DNA of 64,000 nt from Pseudooceanicola sp050897975 (GTDB taxonomy: Bacteria; Pseudomonadota; Alphaproteobacteria; Rhodobacterales; Rhodobacteraceae), in NCBI RefSeq assembly GCF_050897975.1, contig NZ_JBPAXY010000007.1, positions 1-64,000 on the forward strand, given 5' to 3'. Below, one piece after another: positions 35,237-43,948 of the stretch; within the stretch, counting starts at the first letter, position 1; each line of letters starts with the position of its first letter. Under the pieces are notes generated by a model that searched no databases, was not told where the DNA came from, and saw only the letters and a program-made list of their open reading frames with translations. The translations under genes were made by a program, and so were the position numbers.

Positions 35237-35911
35237 TCAGACGGCGGCCAGGGCGGCGGCGGTGAAGGCGGCGATCTTGCCGGCGTCCTTCACCCCCGGC
35301 GCGCTTTCCACGCCAGAGCTGACATCAACCTGGCGCGCACCGGTCAGGCGGATCGCCTCGGCCACATTGTCGGGGGTCAACCCGCCGGCCAGCATCCAGG
35401 GCGCCTTCCAGCTGCGCCCGGCGATCAGCCGCCAGTCGAAGCTGAGGCCGTTGCCGCCGGGCAGATCGGCGCCCTTGGGCGCCTTGGCATCGACCAGCAC
35501 CTGATCGGCCACCTCTTCGTAATCGGCCAGGGCCGCCAGGTCGGCCACCTCGGCCACGCCCACGGCCTTCATCACCGGCAGGCCGGTCAGGGCGCGCACC
35601 TGGGCCACCCGCTCGGGGCTTTCCTTGCCGTGCAGCTGGATCATGTCCAGGGGCACCGCGTCATTGACCGCCTGCACCAGCGCATCGTCGGGGTTCACCA
35701 TCAGCGCCACCTTGGCCAGGCCCAGGGGCGCGGCAAGGGCCAGGGCGCGGGCGGTGTCGATCTCGACGTGGCGGGGGCTTTTCGGGAAGAAGACGAAGCC
35801 GCCATAAACCGCGCCTGCCTGGGCCGCGGCCTCGACATCCGCGGGGCGGGTCAGCCCGCAGATCTTCACGCGGACAGCGGGGGCGCGGTTGGGCTGGACA
35901 AGAACGGGCAT
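35237..35911 (-). CDS. trpF: Phosphoribosylanthranilate isomerase
   Basis: TrpF converts N-(5-phosphoribosyl)anthranilate to the carboxyphenylamino-deoxyribulose phosphate in tryptophan synthesis. The 224-residue TIM barrel begins with VKICGLTRPADVEAA (catalytic Cys about residue 18), has FFPKSPRHVE, LAGGLTPDNV and DVSSGVES, the phosphate-binding end. It follows lapA on the minus strand but is separated from it by a terminator, so it has its own promoter. Confidence 0.94.
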   Translation of the reverse strand: MPVLVQPNRAPAVRVKICGLTRPADVEAAAQAGAVYGGFVFFPKSPRHVEIDTARALALAAPLGLAKVALMVNPDDALVQAVNDAVPLDMIQLHGKESPERVAQVRALTGLPVMKAVGVAEVADLAALADYEEVADQVLVDAKAPKGADLPGGNGLSFDWRLIAGRSWKAPWMLAGGLTPDNVAEAIRLTGARQVDVSSGVESAPGVKDAGKIAAFTAAALAAV

Positions 35912-35936
35912 GGGGCACCTCGCAGGCGGACGGGCG

Positions 35937-35975
35937 AAAAGAAAAGACCGCCGGGCGCGCGCGGCGCCGGCGGTC
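35937..35975 (-). terminator. Rho-independent terminator after lapA
   Basis: GACCGCCGG (35946-35954) pairs perfectly with CCGGCGGTC (35967-35975). The minus-strand tail TTTTCTTTTC follows. It ends the ihfB-lapA unit before trpF. Confidence 0.8.
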
Positions 35976-36015
35976 CGGTCCTACACCCCGGCGCGTCTCG
36001 GCGCCAGCGTGGGGG

Positions 36016-36354
36016 TTATTCCAGAAGCGCCAGAACCTCGTCCTGGCCGTGTTTCTCGCCCTTCAGACGCTTCACCTCGCGCTTCAGCTTGTGCGCCTCG
36101 CGCGACTGGCGGCGCGCCTCGGCGCGGTGCTTGTGCTCGCGCATCCATTCCCAGAGGAACCCGATCAGCAGGCCCACGACGATGCCGCCGAAGATCACCG
36201 CATAAAGCGGCAGGGTGATCCCGGTATTGAAGGCAAAGATATCGGCCAGCCCCTCGGGCAGCAGGGTCAGTTCCACCGGCTGGCGGTTGCCCAGGGCGAC
36301 GGCGACCAGCGCGATGGCGATCACCGCCCAGATGGCGTAGCGGATGTATTTCAT
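36016..36354 (-). CDS. LapA-domain (DUF1049) membrane protein
   Basis: A 112-residue protein with two hydrophobic segments (about residues 6-23 and 47-69) and a long basic C-terminal helix rich in Arg, Lys and Glu (REAHKLKREVKRLKGEK), the LapA/LapB-type layout. In E. coli LapA sits with LapB and helps control LPS synthesis. Here it is coupled to ihfB by an ATGA overlap, a conserved neighbour in the group. Confidence 0.85.
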   Translation of the reverse strand: MKYIRYAIWAVIAIALVAVALGNRQPVELTLLPEGLADIFAFNTGITLPLYAVIFGGIVVGLLIGFLWEWMREHKHRAEARRQSREAHKLKREVKRLKGEKHGQDEVLALLE

Positions 36355-36641
36355 GCGTCGGCATTCCCATTCAGGCGATCGCGCAGCAGCTTGCCGGTCT
36401 TGAAGAAGGGCACATGCTTTTCCTCGACCTCGACGGCATCCCCGGTGCGCGGGTTCCGTCCGGTGCGCGCCTCGCGCTTCTTGACCGAGAAGGCGCCGAA
36501 GCCGCGCAGTTCCACGCGGTTGCCGCGCGCCATGGCCTCGGTGATCTCCTCGAAGATCGTGTTCACGATCCGCTCTACATCCCGTTGATAGAGATGCGGA
36601 TTCTCGTCTGCGATTTTCTGGATCAATTCCGAGCGGATCAT
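36351..36641 (-). CDS. ihfB: Integration host factor subunit beta
   Basis: A 96-residue HU/IHF-fold DNA-bending protein. IhfB marks are RSELIQKIADENPHLYQRDVE and the DNA-intercalating loop RNPRTGDAVEVEEK with the Pro of the beta arm. A GGGGAG ribosome binding site precedes the ATG. It works as a heterodimer with IhfA, encoded elsewhere. Confidence 0.95.
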   Translation of the reverse strand: MIRSELIQKIADENPHLYQRDVERIVNTIFEEITEAMARGNRVELRGFGAFSVKKREARTGRNPRTGDAVEVEEKHVPFFKTGKLLRDRLNGNADA

Positions 36642-36921
36642 TTGATTACATCTCCCCGAGCAATGGTCTTTTTTTCACACCATGTTCCGGGAATATAAGA
36701 GCTTTCCTGCGATACGGGAACAACAACCACGTGTCAGCACGGGGCAATTTCCGCAGAAATCCGGCCCTTGGGCGGGTTTCCCCGCGTCGATGGCGCCGCT
36801 TTCACCGGCAAAGCGGTGCGGCAACCGATGCTGCACCGCAGCCAAGGGATTGATTCGCAACCGATATTGACCGGAGGCGATTCTGCGCCCCACCCCCGCG
36901 ATCCCGCGCCCCGGAATGCGA
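36642..36921. other. Intergenic region between ihfB and rpsA
   Basis: Upstream region of ihfB (minus strand). It includes an AT-rich TATATT-like -10 candidate on the minus strand near 36697, but no well-spaced -35 partner. No gene seen. Confidence 0.3.
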
Positions 36922-36950
36922 AAAGGCCCCGCGCAGCGCACGGGGCCTTT
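36922..36950 (-). terminator. Rho-independent terminator after rpsA
   Basis: AAAGGCCCCG (36922-36931) pairs perfectly with CGGGGCCTTT (36941-36950), followed on the minus strand by TTTTCGC. It lies 40 bases after the rpsA stop. Confidence 0.85.
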
Positions 36951-36988
36951 CCTGTGATCTTGGCGCGCCCGAAACGGGCGGTCCGGGA

Positions 36989-38668
36989 TTACTCGTCGCC
37001 CTTCAGCGCGGCACCCAGGATGTCGCCCAGCGATGCACCGGAGTCGGAGGAACCGTACTGTTCCACGGCCTCTTTCTCTTCGGCGATCTCGCGGGCCTTG
37101 ATGGACAGGCCCAGACGGCGGGTCTTGCTGTCCACGTTGGTCACGCGCACGTCGACGTGGTCACCGACCGAGAAGCGCTCGGGGCGCTGTTCGGCACGGT
37201 CACGCGACAGGTCGGAGCGGCGGATGAAGGACTTCATGCCTTCGTATTCCACTTCGATGCCGCCGTCTTCGATGGCGGTGACGGCCACGGTGATGACCGA
37301 GCCACGCTTCACGCCACCAACCGCTTCGGCGAACTTGTCGCCGCCGACGTTCTTGATCGACAGCGAGATACGCTCTTTGTCGATGTCGACTTCGGAGACC
37401 ACGGCCTGAACCATGTCGCCCTTGCGGTAGTTCTGGATGGCGTCTTCGCCACGCTCGTCCCACGACAGGTCGGACAGGTGAACCATGCCGTCGATGTCGC
37501 CCGGCAGGCCGACGAACAGACCGAATTCGGTGATGTTCTTGACTTCGCCTTCGACAACGGTGCCCTCGGGGTGGGTCTCAGAGAAGACTTCCCACGGGTT
37601 GCGCATGGTCTGCTTGAGACCCAGCGAAACGCGGCGCTTGGCCTGGTCGATTTCCAGAACCATGACGTCGACCTCTTGCGAGGTGGAGACGATCTTGCCG
37701 GGGTGCACGTTCTTCTTGGTCCAGGACATTTCCGAGACGTGAACCAGACCTTCGACACCGGGCTCCAGCTCGACGAATGCACCGTAGTCGGTGATGTTCG
37801 TGACGCGGCCGGTGTGCACCGAAGACAGCGGGTACTTGGCGGCAACCAGATCCCACGGATCTTCCTGAAGCTGCTTCATGCCCAGGCTGATACGGTGGGT
37901 TTCCTTGTTGATCTTGATGACCTGGACCTTGACGGTCTCGCCGATCGACAGGATCTCGGAGGGGTGGTTGACGCGGCGCCATGCCATGTCGGTGACGTGC
38001 AGCAGGCCGTCCACACCGCCCAGGTCGACGAAGGCGCCGTACTCGGTGATGTTCTTGACCACGCCTTCCACGGCCTGACCTTCTTGCAGGTTCGAGATGA
38101 CCTCGGCACGCTGCTCGGCACGGGACTCTTCGAGGATCGCACGACGCGACACCACGATGTTGCCACGGCGACGGTCCATCTTCAGGATCTGGAACGGCTG
38201 CTTCAGACCCATCAGCGGGCCGGCATCGCGCACGGGGCGCACATCGACTTGGGAGCCGGGCAGGAAGGCCACGGCACCGCCCAGGTCGACGGTGAAGCCG
38301 CCCTTGACGCGACCGAAGATCGCCCCTTCGACGCGCTGGTCGTCGGCATAGGCTTTTTCCAGGCGGTCCCAGGCTTCTTCGCGGCGGGCCATCTCGCGCG
38401 AGATGACGGCTTCGCCACGGGCGTTCTCGGCGGCGCGCAGGTAGACTTCGACCTCGTCACCGACAGAGATCTCGGGCGCTTCACCGGGGTTCGCGAATTC
38501 TTTCAGATCAACGCGGCCTTCCATCTTGTAGCCGACGTCGATGATGGCTTGGCCCGCTTCGATCGCGATGACCTTGCCTTTGACAACCGAACCCTCGTTC
38601 GGGGTGTCCATTTCGAAGCTTTCGTTCAGGAGGGCTTCGAATTCCTCCATCGATGTGTTCTGAGCCAT
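36989..38668 (-). CDS. rpsA: 30S ribosomal protein S1
   Basis: A 559-residue protein with six S1 (OB-fold) repeats, binding mRNA leaders to the ribosome. Repeats are recognised by GxVxNITxYGAFVxL units, for example VVKNITEYGAFVDLGG near residue 205 and VTNITDYGAFVELEPG near 290. Length and the N-terminal NTSMEEFEALLNESF are typical of alphaproteobacteria. The next upstream gene on this strand is over 180 bases away. Confidence 0.97.
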   Translation of the reverse strand: MAQNTSMEEFEALLNESFEMDTPNEGSVVKGKVIAIEAGQAIIDVGYKMEGRVDLKEFANPGEAPEISVGDEVEVYLRAAENARGEAVISREMARREEAWDRLEKAYADDQRVEGAIFGRVKGGFTVDLGGAVAFLPGSQVDVRPVRDAGPLMGLKQPFQILKMDRRRGNIVVSRRAILEESRAEQRAEVISNLQEGQAVEGVVKNITEYGAFVDLGGVDGLLHVTDMAWRRVNHPSEILSIGETVKVQVIKINKETHRISLGMKQLQEDPWDLVAAKYPLSSVHTGRVTNITDYGAFVELEPGVEGLVHVSEMSWTKKNVHPGKIVSTSQEVDVMVLEIDQAKRRVSLGLKQTMRNPWEVFSETHPEGTVVEGEVKNITEFGLFVGLPGDIDGMVHLSDLSWDERGEDAIQNYRKGDMVQAVVSEVDIDKERISLSIKNVGGDKFAEAVGGVKRGSVITVAVTAIEDGGIEVEYEGMKSFIRRSDLSRDRAEQRPERFSVGDHVDVRVTNVDSKTRRLGLSIKAREIAEEKEAVEQYGSSDSGASLGDILGAALKGDE

Positions 38669-38857
38669 GTGGTCTCTGGTGTCCTAACGTATATCGCTAT
38701 GCTGGCCGAGCGGTTGTCTCCGCCGGTCTTGGGGTTGGTCATTTGGGTCACCGCAAAACAAAGAGGGCCGGTTAAGTTCCGACCCCTGCTCGATCCTTCG
38801 TTGCGCGGCGTTTACGCCTGTCGACGCGGGCGGAACTAGCCAAGCCGGGCCTGTAAA

Positions 38858-39190
38858 TCAAGGAAAAAGCGACTCCGGGGCCGCTCTGGGCGGGATTCCG
38901 GCGCCCGTCCCGCCCCAGATCCGCGGGGCGTCTCGGTGCAGCTGGCGGTGTTCGGCGGCGCTGAGCCGGGCCAGGGCCGCAGTTTCGTCGCCGCCGACCT
39001 CGCGCAGCGCCCGCTGGTACAGGCGCCGGGCCGAGCGGGCGGACCAGGGCAGGGCGGCGCCTGCCAGCCAGCCGCGCAGGGGCGCAGGCAGCCGGTCGAA
39101 CTCGGCCATCGGATCGCCGCCGCGCCGCCGTCTTGGCAGGGCCGAGCGCAGGTTGGCGCCGCGCGCGGCGCGTATTACGCCCCCGCCCAT
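38858..39190 (-). CDS. DUF6525 family small basic protein
   Basis: A 110-residue basic protein with NLRSALPRRRRGGDPMAEFDRLP (about 13-35), the signature of a Rhodobacterales-specific family now called DUF6525. Function unknown. It overlaps the COG0523 gene upstream (the ATG at 39190 lies across its stop; a GTG at 39193 is an alternative), so it is co-translated with it and shares its zinc-type control. Arg-rich and without membrane segments. Confidence 0.7.
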   Translation of the reverse strand: MGGGVIRAARGANLRSALPRRRRGGDPMAEFDRLPAPLRGWLAGAALPWSARSARRLYQRALREVGGDETAALARLSAAEHRQLHRDAPRIWGGTGAGIPPRAAPESLFP

Positions 39191-40416
39191 CACGCCGCCC
39201 GGCGCCAGCCGGGGAAGGGGTCGGGCAGGCCCGCCCAGTCTTCGGGCGTGAAGCCCTCGTCGGGCATCAGGGCGCTATCCAGCGCGGCGGTGATCGCCGC
39301 CCGGTCCAGGCCCGCACCGATAAAGACCAGTTCCTGCCGGCGGTCGCCCCAGGGCTCGGCCCAGTGCTGTGCCAGATAGGCGCGGGCCTGGGGGTGATCG
39401 GGGCGCCGCGCCTCGGGCACCGTGGCCCACCACTGACCAAGCGGCGCCACGCGGCTAAGGGCGCCGGCCAGCGAGAACTCGGCCAACCAGTCGGGCCGCG
39501 TGGCGATCCAGAAATGCCCCTTGGCGCGGATCACCCCCGGCAGCGGCCCGTTCAGCACAGCGTGCAGGCGTTCCGGGTGGAAGGGCCGCCGGGCGCGGTA
39601 GACAAAGCTGCTGACCCCGTATTCCTCGGTCTCGGGCACATGGTCGGTGAAACCGTAAAGCTCTTTCGCCCAAAGGGGGTGATCATGGGCCGTCTCGAAA
39701 TCAAACAGCCCGGTGTCGAAGATCCGCCCCTGGTCGACCCGGCCGAAATCCGTTTCCAGGATCTGCGCGTCGGGGTTCAGGGCGGTGACGATGGCCCGCG
39801 CCGCCGCCAGCCGGTCGGGGCCCGCGTCGCTGACCTTGTTCAGCACCACCACATCGGCAAACTCGATCTGATCGACCAGCAGGTCGACCAGGGTGCGGTC
39901 GTCCGCCTCGCCCAGGCTTTCGCCCCGGTCGCGGATGAAATCATGGCTGGAATAGTCGTTCAGCAGGTTCACCGTATCGACCACGGTCACCATGGTATCC
40001 AGCCGCGCCACGTCCGACAGGCTGTCCCCGGCCTCGTCGCGGAACTCGAAGGTGGCGGCGACCGGCAGGGGCTCGGCAATGCCGGTCGATTCGATCAGCA
40101 GGTAGTCAAAGCGGCCCTCGGCGGCCAGGCGGCGCACCTCGGCCAGCAGATCGTCGCGCAGGGTGCAGCAGATGCAGCCGTTGGTCATCTCGACCAGCTT
40201 TTCCTCGGTATGGCTCAGCGCCGCCTCGCCGCCGCGCACCAGGTCGGCGTCGATGTTCACCTCGGACATGTCGTTGACGATGACGGCGACGCGGCGCCCG
40301 TCGCGATTGCTCAGCACGTCGTTCAGCAGGGTCGTCTTGCCCGCGCCAAGAAAGCCCGACAGCACGGTGACCGGCAGGCGCGGATCGGAGGAAGGGGTGG
40401 AATGGTCACGCGGCAT
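39190..40416 (-). CDS. COG0523 (CobW/ZagA-type) zinc GTPase metallochaperone
   Basis: A 408-residue G3E GTPase. Walker A is GAGKTT (24-29), the metal-binding CxCC is Cys81-Ile-Cys83-Cys84, and a C-terminal CobW_C domain starts near residue 250. Members such as ZagA/YciC and ZNG1 deliver zinc when it is scarce. I chose the ATG at 40416, preceded by GGGAG; the open frame reaches upstream through a Zur-type box, which must be non-coding. This operator makes a zinc-starvation chaperone more likely than a cobalamin role. It is followed by DUF6525. Confidence 0.82.
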   Translation of the reverse strand: MPRDHSTPSSDPRLPVTVLSGFLGAGKTTLLNDVLSNRDGRRVAVIVNDMSEVNIDADLVRGGEAALSHTEEKLVEMTNGCICCTLRDDLLAEVRRLAAEGRFDYLLIESTGIAEPLPVAATFEFRDEAGDSLSDVARLDTMVTVVDTVNLLNDYSSHDFIRDRGESLGEADDRTLVDLLVDQIEFADVVVLNKVSDAGPDRLAAARAIVTALNPDAQILETDFGRVDQGRIFDTGLFDFETAHDHPLWAKELYGFTDHVPETEEYGVSSFVYRARRPFHPERLHAVLNGPLPGVIRAKGHFWIATRPDWLAEFSLAGALSRVAPLGQWWATVPEARRPDHPQARAYLAQHWAEPWGDRRQELVFIGAGLDRAAITAALDSALMPDEGFTPEDWAGLPDPFPGWRRAA

Positions 40417-40432
40417 GGGGGGCTCCCGAATC

Positions 40433-40449
40433 ATGTTACTATATAACAT
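40433..40449. promoter_or_regulatory. Zur-type operator upstream of the COG0523 operon
   Basis: ATGTTACTATATAACAT: TGTTA (40434-40438) and TAACA (40444-40448) form an inverted repeat in a 15-bp site matching the znuA/zur box at 12 of 15 positions. It lies 17 bases upstream of the chosen start and contains an AT-rich core that could overlap the -10. Confidence 0.7.
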
Positions 40450-40520
40450 CACGTATCCGTCCGCCCCACGCATCGCAAGGGCCGAGTGATCTGCCGTGCG
40501 GCGGGGCGCGTATCCCTGCC

Positions 40521-41186
40521 ATGGAAAATGCCCTGATCATCGGCGCCTCGGGCGGGATCGGCGCGGCCCTGGCCACCGCGTTGGAGCGGTCGGGCGCCCG
40601 GGTCACCCGCCTGTCGCGCCGCGCGGACGGGCTGAAGGTGACCGACGAGGCCTCGGTGGCCGCGCACCTGGGCGCGCTCGATCCCGGTTTCGACCTGGTC
40701 CTCTGCGCCACCGGCGGCTTGCAGATCGGTACCCATGGCCCGGAAAAGGCCCTGTCGCAGATCACGGCCCCGGCGATGGCGGCGCAATTCGCGCTGAACT
40801 GCATCGGCCCGGCCCTGGTGCTGAAACACGTCCCGCGTCTTCTGCCCCGCGACCGGCCCGCGCGCTTCGCCGCGCTGTCGGCCCGGGTGGGATCCATCGG
40901 CGACAACCGCCTGGGCGGCTGGACCAGCTACCGCGCGGCCAAGGCGGCGCTGAACCAGGTGATCCGCTGCGCCGCGGTCGAGCTGGGGCGCACGCACCCC
41001 GGGGCGGCTTGCGTGGCCCTGCATCCGGGCACGGTGGCCACGGATCTGACCCGCAAGTACCTGGGCCGCCACCCCTCGGTCGCCCCGGAAGAGGCCGCAG
41101 AACGGTTGATCGCCGTGCTGGCGGGCCTGACCCCGGAGGACTCGGGCGGTTTCTTCGACCAGCACGGGGCGCCCGTGCCCTTCTGA
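40521..41186 (+). CDS. Short-chain dehydrogenase/reductase
   Basis: A 221-residue classical-type SDR. The nucleotide loop is IGASGGIGAAL (about residues 7-17), the Ser is in LSARVGSIGDN, and the catalytic YxxxK reads YRAAK (about 140-144), followed by LHPGTVATDL. Relatives include CsgA-like oxidoreductases. Substrate unknown. It is divergent from the Zur-type box at 40433, 72 bases away, so zinc control cannot be excluded. Confidence 0.82.
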   Translation: MENALIIGASGGIGAALATALERSGARVTRLSRRADGLKVTDEASVAAHLGALDPGFDLVLCATGGLQIGTHGPEKALSQITAPAMAAQFALNCIGPALVLKHVPRLLPRDRPARFAALSARVGSIGDNRLGGWTSYRAAKAALNQVIRCAAVELGRTHPGAACVALHPGTVATDLTRKYLGRHPSVAPEEAAERLIAVLAGLTPEDSGGFFDQHGAPVPF

Positions 41187-41271
41187 CCCCGTGCGCCCCG
41201 CACCCTCTGAATTGGCGTGACCCGCTTCCCGCCCCCTGCTATCAGACCGGCGCAAGATGCGAGGAGATCCC

Positions 41272-42618
41272 ATGTCCGCTCACGGTGCCCCCAAACCGAT
41301 GACCGCCCGCGCCTCGGGCCCGCTGCAAGGCGAGGCCCATGTGCCCGGCGACAAATCCATCAGCCACCGCGCGCTGATCTTCGGCGCCATGGCCGTGGGA
41401 GAGACCAATATCTCGGGCCTGCTGGAAGGCCAGGACGTGCTGGATACCGCCAAGGCGATGCAAAGCTTCGGCGCCACGGTCGAAAACCTCGGGGATGGCA
41501 ACTGGCGGGTGCATGGGGTGGGCACCGGCGGCTTTGCCGAGCCCGACCATGTGATCGACTGCGGCAACTCGGGGACCGGGGTGCGGCTGATCATGGGGGC
41601 GGTGGCCACCTGCCCGATCTCGGTCACCTTCACGGGCGATGCCTCGCTGAATTCGCGCCCCATGGCGCGGGTCACCGATCCGCTGGCCCTCTTTGGCACG
41701 CGGGCTGTGGGCCGCGCGGGCGGGCGCCTGCCGCTGACGCTCGTGGGCGCGGAAAACCCGGTGCCGGTGCGCTATACCACCCCCGTTCCCTCGGCCCAGG
41801 TGAAATCCGCCGTGCTGCTGGCCGGCCTGAACACCCCTGGCGAAACCGTGGTGATCGAGAAAGAGGCCACCCGCGACCATACCGAGCGGATGCTGGCCGG
41901 TTTCGGCGCCCAGATCACCACCGAAGAGACCGACGAGGGCCGGGTGATCACCCTGACCGGCCAGCCAGAGCTGAAGCCGCAGACCATCGTCGTCCCGCGC
42001 GATCCCTCCTCGGCCGCCTTCCCGGTCTGCGCCGCGCTGATCACCCCGGGCTCGGACGTGCTGGTGCCCAATATCGGGCTGAACCCGACCCGCGCAGGCC
42101 TTTTCACCACGCTGCAAGAGATGGGCGCCGACCTGACCTTCGAGAACCTGCGCGAAGAGGGGGGCGAGCCGGTGGCCGATCTGCGCGCCCGCTACTCGCC
42201 GGCGATGCAGGGCATCGACGTGCCCCCTGCCCGCGCCGCCTCGATGATCGACGAATACCCGGTGCTGTCGGTCGTGGCCGCCAATGCCACGGGCACCACC
42301 CGGATGACCGGGGTGAAGGAACTGCGGGTGAAGGAAAGCGACCGGATCGACGCCATGGCACGGGGGCTGCGCGGCAATGGCGTGACGGTGCGCGACGGCG
42401 AGGACTGGTGGGAGGTCGACGGGATGGGCGCGGGCAACGTGCCCGGCGGCTTCACCTGCGAAACCTTCCTCGATCACCGCATCGCCATGTCCTTCCTCTG
42501 CCTGGGCCTGTCGACCCAGGCACCTGTGACGGTGGATGACGCGGGGCCGATCGCCACCTCTTTCCCCATCTTCATGGATCTGATGACCGGGCTGGGCGCC
42601 ACGCTCGAAGCCGCCTGA
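41272..42618 (+). CDS. aroA: 3-phosphoshikimate 1-carboxyvinyltransferase (EPSP synthase)
   Basis: AroA transfers enolpyruvyl from PEP to shikimate-3-phosphate. The 448-residue protein has GDKSISHRA (about 26-34), the PEP-binding GNSGTGVRL (about 100-108) and a C-terminal DHRIAMSF. It has LFGTRAVG near residue 145, with Ala for the Gly100-type neighbourhood of class II enzymes, so class should not be assigned by eye. The ATG at 41272 follows AGGAG. It overlaps the next gene by one base (TGATG) and heads aroA-membrane protein-cmk. Confidence 0.95.
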   Translation: MSAHGAPKPMTARASGPLQGEAHVPGDKSISHRALIFGAMAVGETNISGLLEGQDVLDTAKAMQSFGATVENLGDGNWRVHGVGTGGFAEPDHVIDCGNSGTGVRLIMGAVATCPISVTFTGDASLNSRPMARVTDPLALFGTRAVGRAGGRLPLTLVGAENPVPVRYTTPVPSAQVKSAVLLAGLNTPGETVVIEKEATRDHTERMLAGFGAQITTEETDEGRVITLTGQPELKPQTIVVPRDPSSAAFPVCAALITPGSDVLVPNIGLNPTRAGLFTTLQEMGADLTFENLREEGGEPVADLRARYSPAMQGIDVPPARAASMIDEYPVLSVVAANATGTTRMTGVKELRVKESDRIDAMARGLRGNGVTVRDGEDWWEVDGMGAGNVPGGFTCETFLDHRIAMSFLCLGLSTQAPVTVDDAGPIATSFPIFMDLMTGLGATLEAA

Positions 42619-43130
42619 TGCGGCTCTTCTGGATCCTGCTTGCGGCCTCGGCGGCGCTCTTCGCCGCCATGCACATCTGGACCATCCCGCATCTTTACGG
42701 GGCGACCATGCCGCCCTTCGACATGCGGCCCTTCGGCTATTCGGTGCGCGATGCCCTGGGCTACGTGGCGCTGCTGTCCGACGATCAGCGCGCGCTCTAC
42801 CTCGGGCCGCAACACCTGATGGACCTGATCTATCCGGCGCTGCTGGCCGGGGCCTTTGCGGCAGGGTTCCGGGCGCAGCTGGCGGGCCGCTGGCTGCACC
42901 TGGCGCTGATCCCCGTGGCCACGGGACTGCTGGCCGACTATGCCGAAAACCTCATGGTGCGCCTTGCGCTTAGCGCTGAATGGCCCAGCCGTGCGCTGCT
43001 CCAGGCCTTGCAGGCCGCCACCGTCACCAAGACCCTGTCCGTGACCGTCTCGGCCCTGGTGATGACCGCGCTGCTGATCCGCGCCGGGGCGCGCGCCCTG
43101 CGTCATGCACGCCCTTCCGCCGACCGCTGA
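42618..43130 (+). CDS. Small membrane protein between aroA and cmk
   Basis: A 170-residue protein with four hydrophobic segments (about 3-21, 70-88, 92-112 and 140-160), of unknown function. It shares the TGATG junction with aroA, so it is co-translated. No motif tells a function. It ends 65 bases before cmk. Confidence 0.65.
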   Translation: MRLFWILLAASAALFAAMHIWTIPHLYGATMPPFDMRPFGYSVRDALGYVALLSDDQRALYLGPQHLMDLIYPALLAGAFAAGFRAQLAGRWLHLALIPVATGLLADYAENLMVRLALSAEWPSRALLQALQAATVTKTLSVTVSALVMTALLIRAGARALRHARPSADR

Positions 43131-43194
43131 CGCCCCCTCTGGCCTCATACCCGCATCCCCGCTAGAACGATGCTCCACCATGCGGGAGAGGGTC

Positions 43195-43806
43195 ATGAGC
43201 TTCACCATCGCCATTGACGGGCCGGCCGCCGCCGGCAAGGGCACGATTTCGAAAGAGGTCGCGCGGATCTTCGGCCTGGCCCATCTGGATACCGGGCTGC
43301 TCTACCGTGCCACCGGCGCCCGCCGCCTGGACGGCATGGCGCCGCTAGAGGCCGCCCGCGCCCTGCGGGCCACCGACCTCGACCGCGACGACCTGCGCAG
43401 CCCCGACGTGGCCCGCGCCGCGTCAGAGGTGGCCGCCATCCCCGAGGTGCGCGCCGCCCTGGTGGATTTCCAGCGCGCCTTCGCCCAGCGTCAGGGCGGC
43501 GCCGTCCTGGACGGGCGCGACATCGGCACGGTGATCTGCCCCGAGGCCCAGGTGAAGCTCTTCGTGACCGCCAGCGATTCCGTCCGCGCCGAGCGACGCT
43601 GGCGCGAGCTGGTCGGCAAGGGGGCGGTGACCACCCTGGAAGAGGTGCTAGCCGATCTGCGCGAACGCGACGCCCGCGACAGCGCGCGGGCCACCGCGCC
43701 GCTGAAACCCGCCGCCGATGCGGTGCTGCTGGATACCTCGGAGATGAGCATCGAAGAGGCCGTCGCCCGCGCCTGCGAGGTGATCCGCGCCGCGCAACAG
43801 GGCTGA
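43195..43806 (+). CDS. cmk: Cytidylate kinase
   Basis: Cmk phosphorylates CMP and dCMP. The 203-residue enzyme has the P-loop IDGPAAAGKGTISKEVA (about residues 6-22), the LDTGLLYRATG substrate region, LDGRDIGTVICP and RDARDSARATAPL of the lid. I chose ATG 43195 (GAGAGGG upstream); ATG 43180 would add five residues. The order aroA-cmk-rpsA is common; here rpsA lies nearby but on the other strand. Confidence 0.94.
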   Translation: MSFTIAIDGPAAAGKGTISKEVARIFGLAHLDTGLLYRATGARRLDGMAPLEAARALRATDLDRDDLRSPDVARAASEVAAIPEVRAALVDFQRAFAQRQGGAVLDGRDIGTVICPEAQVKLFVTASDSVRAERRWRELVGKGAVTTLEEVLADLRERDARDSARATAPLKPAADAVLLDTSEMSIEEAVARACEVIRAAQQG

Positions 43807-43860
43807 ACACGCCTGGGCCCCCGTCGCGCCAGCGCCGGGTCAACGCCTCGGCCCCCTGAT

Positions 43861-43932
43861 TCTCATTGCCGAAAATATCCCGGGGGGAGTTGAGCCGAAG
43901 GCTCAAGGGGGGCAGAGCCCCCCCTTTTCTTG
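43861..43932 (+). repeat. Dispersed intergenic repeat, copy B
   Basis: TCTCATTGCCGAAAATATCCC, a G run, hairpin TTGAGCC-GAA-GGCTCAA (43890-43906), then hairpin GGGGGGC-AGA-GCCCCCC (43907-43923) and TTTTCTT. It stands between convergent cmk and lldD and could terminate cmk. Confidence 0.72.
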
Positions 43933-43948
43933 CGCCCCGCGCGCGGTC

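Noticed and set aside
37157..38839. Long plus-strand frame opposite rpsA
   Set aside because: Antisense shadow of the repetitive S1 gene; repeats in it mirror the S1 repeats.
40417..40473. Extension of the COG0523 gene upstream of 40416
   Set aside because: It reads through the Zur-type box; the GGGAG before 40416 fits the shorter start.
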